A DNA stretch of 64,000 nucleotides from Klebsormidium nitens (Eukaryota; Streptophyta; Klebsormidiophyceae; Klebsormidiales; Klebsormidiaceae). The stretch covers positions 193,480 to 257,479 of the forward strand of contig DF237004.1 in assembly GCA_000708835.1 (NCBI GenBank), given 5' to 3'. Shown here one piece after another: positions 58,717 through 64,000 of the stretch. The notes under the pieces are model-generated. The model did no database searches and was not told where the DNA came from. It saw only the letters and a list, made by a program, of their open reading frames with translations. The position numbers and the translations under genes are program-made. Positions within the stretch are counted from its first letter, which is position 1, and every line of letters starts with the position of its first letter.

Positions 58717-59625
58717 AGAGAGCGGCCGCGCCGAAGCTGGACGGCTCAGCCTAAAGAGTACAGCCTGAGAGTTTGTTCACTGGCTGATATAGGGTATAAG
58801 TGGGGCAGAAGCTCTGGACAAGATACAAGCGCGAGGAGGCGGCAGACTGTATGAGTTGGCTGCAGAAGAATGATCGGAAGTCCCTGGTTGACTGGTTTGC
58901 TGGCGCCAGGTGCGAAGAAGAGGCGCCATGCCTTGGAGGTTTTGTTCAGTATCATGTTTGAAGGAGCGCCCTTGGGCTGCACTCTGGCTGACGGGACCAC
59001 AATAGCGGTGAAGTAAAAAGGACCAAACCTCAACAAGGTCTGCTGAGATTAGGTGAGAATTTCCAACACAGTTGAGTCCCCTCTCACGACAAGAAGTGTT
59101 CATATTGCTCACTTTCTTCAGATCATTTCGAGAGGAATTACAGCCAACGTCTCCGGCTGATCGATACGCTCCTCTAACATGTACTGGCGTGTCTTTTGCG
59201 ATTTCTGTAAAGGAAAATTAGAAAGGAAGCACTCAGATATTGATGAGTTGCCCGTCCAAGAAACAGACGTAAAGCTACTCCTGCTGAAGTTGGATGAAGC
59301 GCGCGTGGCAATCAGCGGGGCGCATTCGACCTGAGATTCTGAAGCTCGTTGCTGATTATGATCTGCTCTTCTTAAGATGGGGGCTCCCTCACGCGCGCTT
59401 CTTCCAGATGAACTGATACTTGTGAATTTCCAAGCTTGCATCCAGCAACTAACAAACTTGATGAGTGACTAGAACGAAGCCAGCTGCTGAACTCACTTAG
59501 CAACAATCCGACTTCAAAACGTTGTTCTTCTGCAGGCAAGACATCTGTTGAAGCCTCGTTGTGTTTGCCAATCAACGGGGGCAGCAGCCAAACTAAAACT
59601 TCCGAATCAGCTGCGCATCTTCGAG
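58717..59625. other. Rearranged intergenic stretch without a supported gene
   Basis: This stretch lies between the two DUF3626 halves. Several frames of up to 110 codons occur on the minus strand, but none shows a family pattern or a splice structure. Confidence 0.45.
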
Positions 59626-60254
59626 ATGGGCTGTTCAATCAGCTTTTTTAGGTGGCACTTTCCTGGGGACATTCGACAGTCCAATGATGCGAAGGGGCCA
59701 GAACTGAACCCAGATAGTCGGAGCCGTCTTTCGAAAACTCAGTCAAGAGTGATGGCGGGGGGATGGCGGACGCACGTCGGCGTGCGACGAGAGCATTTGA
59801 CGTCTCTCAGAATTTCAGAACACGTTTCAGAAACTCGGGTACGCTCAGGAAGACCTGGATTGCGCATTAATGTACTTTCGGGACGAGGTTCCTATCATCA
59901 TTCGGGCATCATTCACTCCGATCCTTGGCGAGTCGTCAAATATGGCTGGTTGTCAGAGAGGACGGTTTTGGACTGCTTTCTCAGAGACACCCATTATCGA
60001 AGCGGTTTCGAAACGGGTTTATCAGATTGGAAAACGCAAAAGCGAAAGGATTAGGAAAGGGTGCCCTTCTTGGGGCAGTATGACCAGGGATCGGCGCGCG
60101 GGGAACGCCCCAAGTACCGGGCTCGGTGAATGTTTACAAAAAGCCACGTGGAACGGCGCGCGGTTACGGGGGATGCTACTTCGAGCTGCGCGCGGACGTC
60201 CGCGCGCGCTGCACCTTCACGTACGGCAACTCCTCGGACGCTGAATTCGGGGCG
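59626..60254 (+). pseudogene. N-terminal part of a second DUF3626-like gene, frameshifted
   Basis: The ATG at 59626 starts MGCSISFFRW, then KGPELNPDSRSRLSKTQSRV, clearly related to the intact gene (MGCFLSCL, KGPELEP, LSPTQARVM). After that the match jumps frames: LMYFRDEVPIII (about 59870), then VLDCFLRDTHYRSGFETG, then GERPKYRAR and YGGCYFELRADVRARCTFTY (about 60165-60225). At least three frameshifts have accumulated. Similarity stops at the TFTYG position, where the sequence passes into a copy of the amylase tail. Confidence 0.85.
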
Positions 60255-60420
60255 CAAAAGGTCTTCGTGCCGTGTTCGTGCCCAAGAGGAAGATACGGAC
60301 GCAGTGGGGTTAGTGGATTGAGTTTCGGACCTGTAGTTAGTTGTTGGCTCGCCTAGTTAGCGGTAAGGCGCCCGGTGCTCGGGCGTGAAGTCACGAGGAA
60401 GTCACGGACAGAAATGGTTT
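60254..60420 (+). pseudogene. Fragment copy of the amylase 3' end and downstream sequence
   Basis: GCAAAAGGTCTTCGTGCC and later CAGTGGGGTTAG, GAGTTTCGGAC and GGTAAGGCGCCCGGTGCTCG match the last amylase exon and its 3' flank (from about 53994). Only the last 20 or so codons of the amylase are represented. The match continues beyond the stop codon into flanking sequence, which marks this as a DNA-level duplication and not a retrocopy. The junction with the DUF3626 fragment is at about 60250. Confidence 0.85.
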
Positions 60421-60899
60421 ACAGTGTAGCTTGAGAAATCTACCATGTCGACGAGACTCTGTCTAGGAAAGTTGCTATACACGTGCTATATAGACGAATT
60501 GCTCTAAACTCTGTATCAGACTTGAGTAAAAGAGCGCGAATTACGGCTGTGATTCACTGGATAGTGTACACCCCGGCCTCTTGGCCAATTGTCAAAGCGG
60601 CCGATTCGCTCATGCGTCCCGGCATGCATGAGCCGCCAGGGATGTGAGTGTGTGCACAGATATGCAGCTATTGCATGAACGTGCTGCAATCCACGCATAG
60701 TCTAGAATGCAGATTCGCGTTGTCAACCCTGTGTATTTGGACTCGATTTGGATCCACTCCAAAGAATGAAGCAGGCGCCATTTGTTATCCGTCGCGCAAT
60801 TTGTTCAATGCATCAACCGGCCAGGCTCCTCCATTAAATGATTGTTTGTTTACAGTCCGTTCGGGGCCACGACTGGCCTAGTGGACTATCCTATCAAAG

Positions 60900-61540
60900 C
60901 TAGCCTATTATTGTTGTCCTCCTCTTCGGGCTCAAATGAATGTACTTAGCAACGGAGAGTTGTTCTCTGAAATTGAGAAAGTCTCCTAAGTTCTGGCTAG
61001 CATTAGCTTGAAAAAGGTGTCTATATTGGAGCCTTAAATCTCGATATGCCTCACAATGAAACAAAAAGTGAGCCTCGTCCTCAACTTGATTGCACTTACA
61101 GACTTGGCACAATCTATCTTCTTGTATACTCCATGCCAGCGACCCGTTTCGACAGCAAGTTTATGCGCCCCTGTCCGGAATCTGGCCAATTCGAGCAAAA
61201 GGGGTGGTGCATCTTGAAGCAAATCAAGGTACTGTTCCCAATGGTATCCCCTTTTTACTTTCTCAAAGTAGGTGACATACTTCGAACCCCCTTGCTCACG
61301 AAGGTCTACCATGTAGGCCAGTTGGGCTCTCTCTAGGAGACTACGATTTGCAAAGGCGTCAGCTCGTTCTAGCTCCGGCCGGCTAACTAGCTCGAGGCCC
61401 CTCTCTACGACTTTCGCATACCAGCCCCCCTTCCCTTCCCGACACATCATCTTCGACTCCTCAAATGCGAGCTTTGCTAATCGATCTTAACATCCCTCCA
61501 AGCTTCTGGTTCCCAGCCAATCGTGATGTCGATTGCGTGA
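60900..61540 (-). mobile_element. 3' fragment of a non-LTR retrotransposon ORF2-like protein
   Basis: In gene sense: GWEPEAWRDVKID, then AFEESKMMCREGKGGWYAK, LARFRTGAHKLAVETGRWHG and, after a one-base shift near 61110, RLCQVCKCNQVEDEAHFLFH with HCEAYRDLRL. The pattern LARFRTGxHxLxVExGRW followed by CxxC…EDExHFLxxC is typical of the region downstream of the reverse transcriptase in LINE-type elements. The RT and endonuclease domains are absent, and a second frame break lies near 61490. It interrupts the second copy of the segmental duplication. Confidence 0.75.
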
Positions 61541-61741
61541 CTTTCATACGATACATGACCGACTCAATTGTCGCCTACATTAGTTGCCTGATTTAAGGAT
61601 TAGGTGCGTACATGTGTTCTACGAATCTGGCGCATTAAGCCGCGAATGTACAGCTAGCAAGCCCCTAATTAGCTCCTAAGCGTTCCGCAACTGTGCCAAC
61701 TTACAATGAGATTGATAATCTATCTAACCTCTATTCTACCC

Positions 61742-64000
61742 TTACGCTTGCTCGCCCCACTTTTTTAACCTCGCAATCGAGATCTCGTGTAGCTTGCACG
61801 CCTCCTCGTATAGCAAAGCGTCCCATCTGTTCAGTTCTGCGAGCTTTGCCGCCGTGGCTTTCGATAAATTATGTGAATGCACAGCCAGCCCCGCGCTAGA
61901 GTCGTCCAAAGTGGTCGGGTTAATTAAGGTGTCTTCTAGAGGAGCCACCGTTTCTTTCATGTTAAACAAGCGAGAGACTATGGGTGCCAAAGGTCTGACG
62001 TCCGACATATTGTCCGCTACGAACACCAGCGCGAAGCTGCGCAGGTGTTGCAGCGCGCACTCGTAATGCTCGCGCGTCATCCCGGTGAGCAGCGCGCTCG
62101 GTGTGTCTTCTTCGAGCCACTCCTCAGAGGCGCGGTCACTTTCTCGAAGCCCTGAACCACATGACGGTCTGATCAAGGACAATAACGGCCAGAAAGAATA
62201 AGATACCAACTAACAATAGAATTGCGAACCTGCAAGCTACCTGCGGGGAGCCGTAACCAACCTACTACCCCCACATCAGCCCTACCCGTTCCAGGCTGGC
62301 AAGTGTATCATTCCCGCCGCTTATTACAATCACGCCCCTTGTTTTAGACCCTCACCTGCGCCTTGGTTGCATAAGACCCGTGTCATGTGGTTACTCTTCT
62401 GGAAACCGCCGAACTGAAACTCGTCATCCCAAATGAAGTCGTCAAACGTCGCATCGCCAGCTGGCGGGATGACCGGCGAAAGCTTCCCGTTCTGGATGTT
62501 CCAGTTCCACCAGCTGACGATACGGGACACCGGATGCCGAAGCGTGGTGACGTAAGCGAAGGAGCCCCGGTGGCCGATCGAGTGGATGCCGTACGAGAAG
62601 TGGCCGCTGACGAGACGCGCGCGCTGGAAAGTGCGTTGGAGGCGGGCGCGTATCGGCTTTGGCAGGCCGTGGTACTTCGCCTCGTAGCTATATGACCAAA
62701 CCCAAGGTATGCAATCTATGTTCTTCCAGGCTGGGCTGCACGGGAGGAGATGCACTGTCGGTCAAAAGAGAGAGTGATTCGAAACTCAGGATGTCATAAA
62801 CCAGTAAGTTCTTCCAACGTTGCTATTAAGAGTAAGAGAAAAAGAGAAATTTCGACCTACTCTATTGACACTTCTTGCTTGGAACTACGCGTCATGATTA
62901 GTGTTGAACTATGATGGAGCCGCTTATCTGAATCGGCAGTCGTTCCTTACAGAAACGGGATGGATGAGAATCAAAGATAACGCTTGTATGCAAGATACAG
63001 ATCTTCTCAAGCGTGTTCACCTCAAAAGAAAGTGTATTGTACCCCGCCAATGAATCGGCGCCTTGCAGGGGCTAAAAAGGTGCCCCGCAGGTGGGCGCCA
63101 GCTAACGCACTTGTCTAATGCTGAAAGTGTTGCCATCGAAGCCCTAGACATCTTCGCGACACCCAATTGTCACAGGCCTGTTGGGCGTCAACAGTGCCTT
63201 AATACGGAGTGGTGCCTTTACGGTGACAAGACAACAACTATTGTAGGCATGTCAACACGCAACTTTTTGGCACGGGCCTACACGGTGCATTTCATTTGCT
63301 AATTTGAGGAGGGGACAAAATCCTGATGCTTCGTAAGCACTCACTCATCCCAAGCCGCGATCCCCGGGCAGTTTTTCGGGTCGTACTCTGCGTAGAGCAG
63401 GAGACTAAAGAGCCGGTTGCAAGTTTCTCCTTCCAGTCTCTGGAGTGCGCGCATGTTGGGCTGGCACTCCGCCATGCTCTCATCCGTTGAGAACATGACG
63501 TCGAGAGTGCTGCTGGCCGTTTTCTGGATCCGCAGGAGGAAAACCGTCGCACGGCCCGCAAGGAATTGGTCGTGCAAGGCCTCCAGAGGAAGCAGGTTTG
63601 TCCTGTAAAGAAAAAGCTTTTAGAGTAGATCCAGACCCGCATTTAACACCTTTTATCATCTAATCAACAAAGAATCGAGCTGTTCAACATCGATTTGGAG
63701 TTTTGAAAGCAGAGCCCTGCTGAAATTGTGTTGATCAGATACTGATTCCCGGTGTCAACTCAACTCAGTACCAAACCACTGATGCAGAAGAGCAGCTTTC
63801 AGATGAGCTACCTGAAGCAGGAGACCAAGGGCTAACTTACTCATCATCCACCAGTTCTTCCGCTTCCATGTCGGCGCTCTTTCCGTCATTCTTCCAGGCG
63901 TGTAATTGTATGTCATCATTTGCCTGTTTCGCTGGGTTCAGCATAACTGGGGCGGTTTCATTTCGATTCTGGTGCTCGATGACCGAGTGCTCCAGGGTGC
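61742..64000 (-). CDS. Golgi-type carbohydrate sulfotransferase, copy 2 (5' end cut by window; exon 3 damaged)
   Basis: Same gene structure as copy 1: exon 1 64000-63841 (partial), exon 2 63602-63345 (258 nt, same length as copy 1), a decayed exon 3 at about 62955-62867, exon 4 62730-62356 (375 nt, same length) and exon 5 62151-61742. The PAPS loop FLLRIQKTASSTLDVMF and the YVTTLRHPVSRIVSWW motif are intact, and exons 2, 4 and 5 are open. Exon 3 is not: its copy-1 acceptor CTGCAG has become CTGTAAG, it is about 9 nt shorter, and every frame contains a stop (for example TAA in ATAAGC or in CACTAATC). Skipping it breaks phase. The copy is therefore probably a young pseudogene, unless an alternative exon exists. 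Confidence 0.8.

Overview
The window is nuclear DNA of a eukaryote with many short introns. Exons are GC-rich and splice sites are mostly GT-AG. The gene set (a plant-type VPS13, TAF9, a TM9SF/EMP70 protein, the ciliary protein MNS1, a secreted GH13 amylase, Golgi-type sulfotransferases) fits a green-lineage alga that still makes flagella. A streptophyte alga such as Klebsormidium is my best guess, but this is inferred from gene content only.

Layout. 252-19544 (+) is the 3' part of a giant VPS13-type lipid-transfer gene: 26 exons with consistent phases, 3,142 codons before the stop, its 5' end outside the window. 20736-22381 (-) is TAF9, tail to tail with VPS13. 23930-28999 (+) is a Ser/Pro-rich gene that I do not recognise. 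30265-31140 (-) is an intact single-exon DUF3626-like gene with a lipid-anchor type N-terminus. 33058-37586 (+) is a complete ten-exon TM9SF gene. 38408-46037 (-) is a complete MNS1 gene of at least twelve exons. 47546-54063 (+) is a ten-exon alpha-amylase whose reading frame is broken in three places.

54.0-64.0 kb is a rearranged, duplicated area. The tail of the amylase plus a five-exon sulfotransferase gene (54844-57438, -) recurs about 6.3-6.9 kb further on as an amylase-tail fragment (60254-60420) plus a second sulfotransferase copy (61742-64000, -, cut by the window end, one exon damaged). Between them lie two decayed halves of a second DUF3626 gene in opposite orientations. A non-LTR retrotransposon fragment sits inside the second copy.

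The most unusual feature is a theme shared by at least three genes (VPS13, MNS1, amylase). Short tandem arrays in introns are copies of an exon's edge together with its splice site. In MNS1 one exon has such copies on both sides, and one copy is a complete in-frame 75-nt exon with good splice sites. The arrays create decoy splice sites and look like intermediates of exon duplication or intron change.

The genes do not form an operon-like unit. They are ordinary independent housekeeping, membrane-traffic, ciliary and wall or carbohydrate genes. No CRISPR array, convincing tRNA or rRNA was seen.
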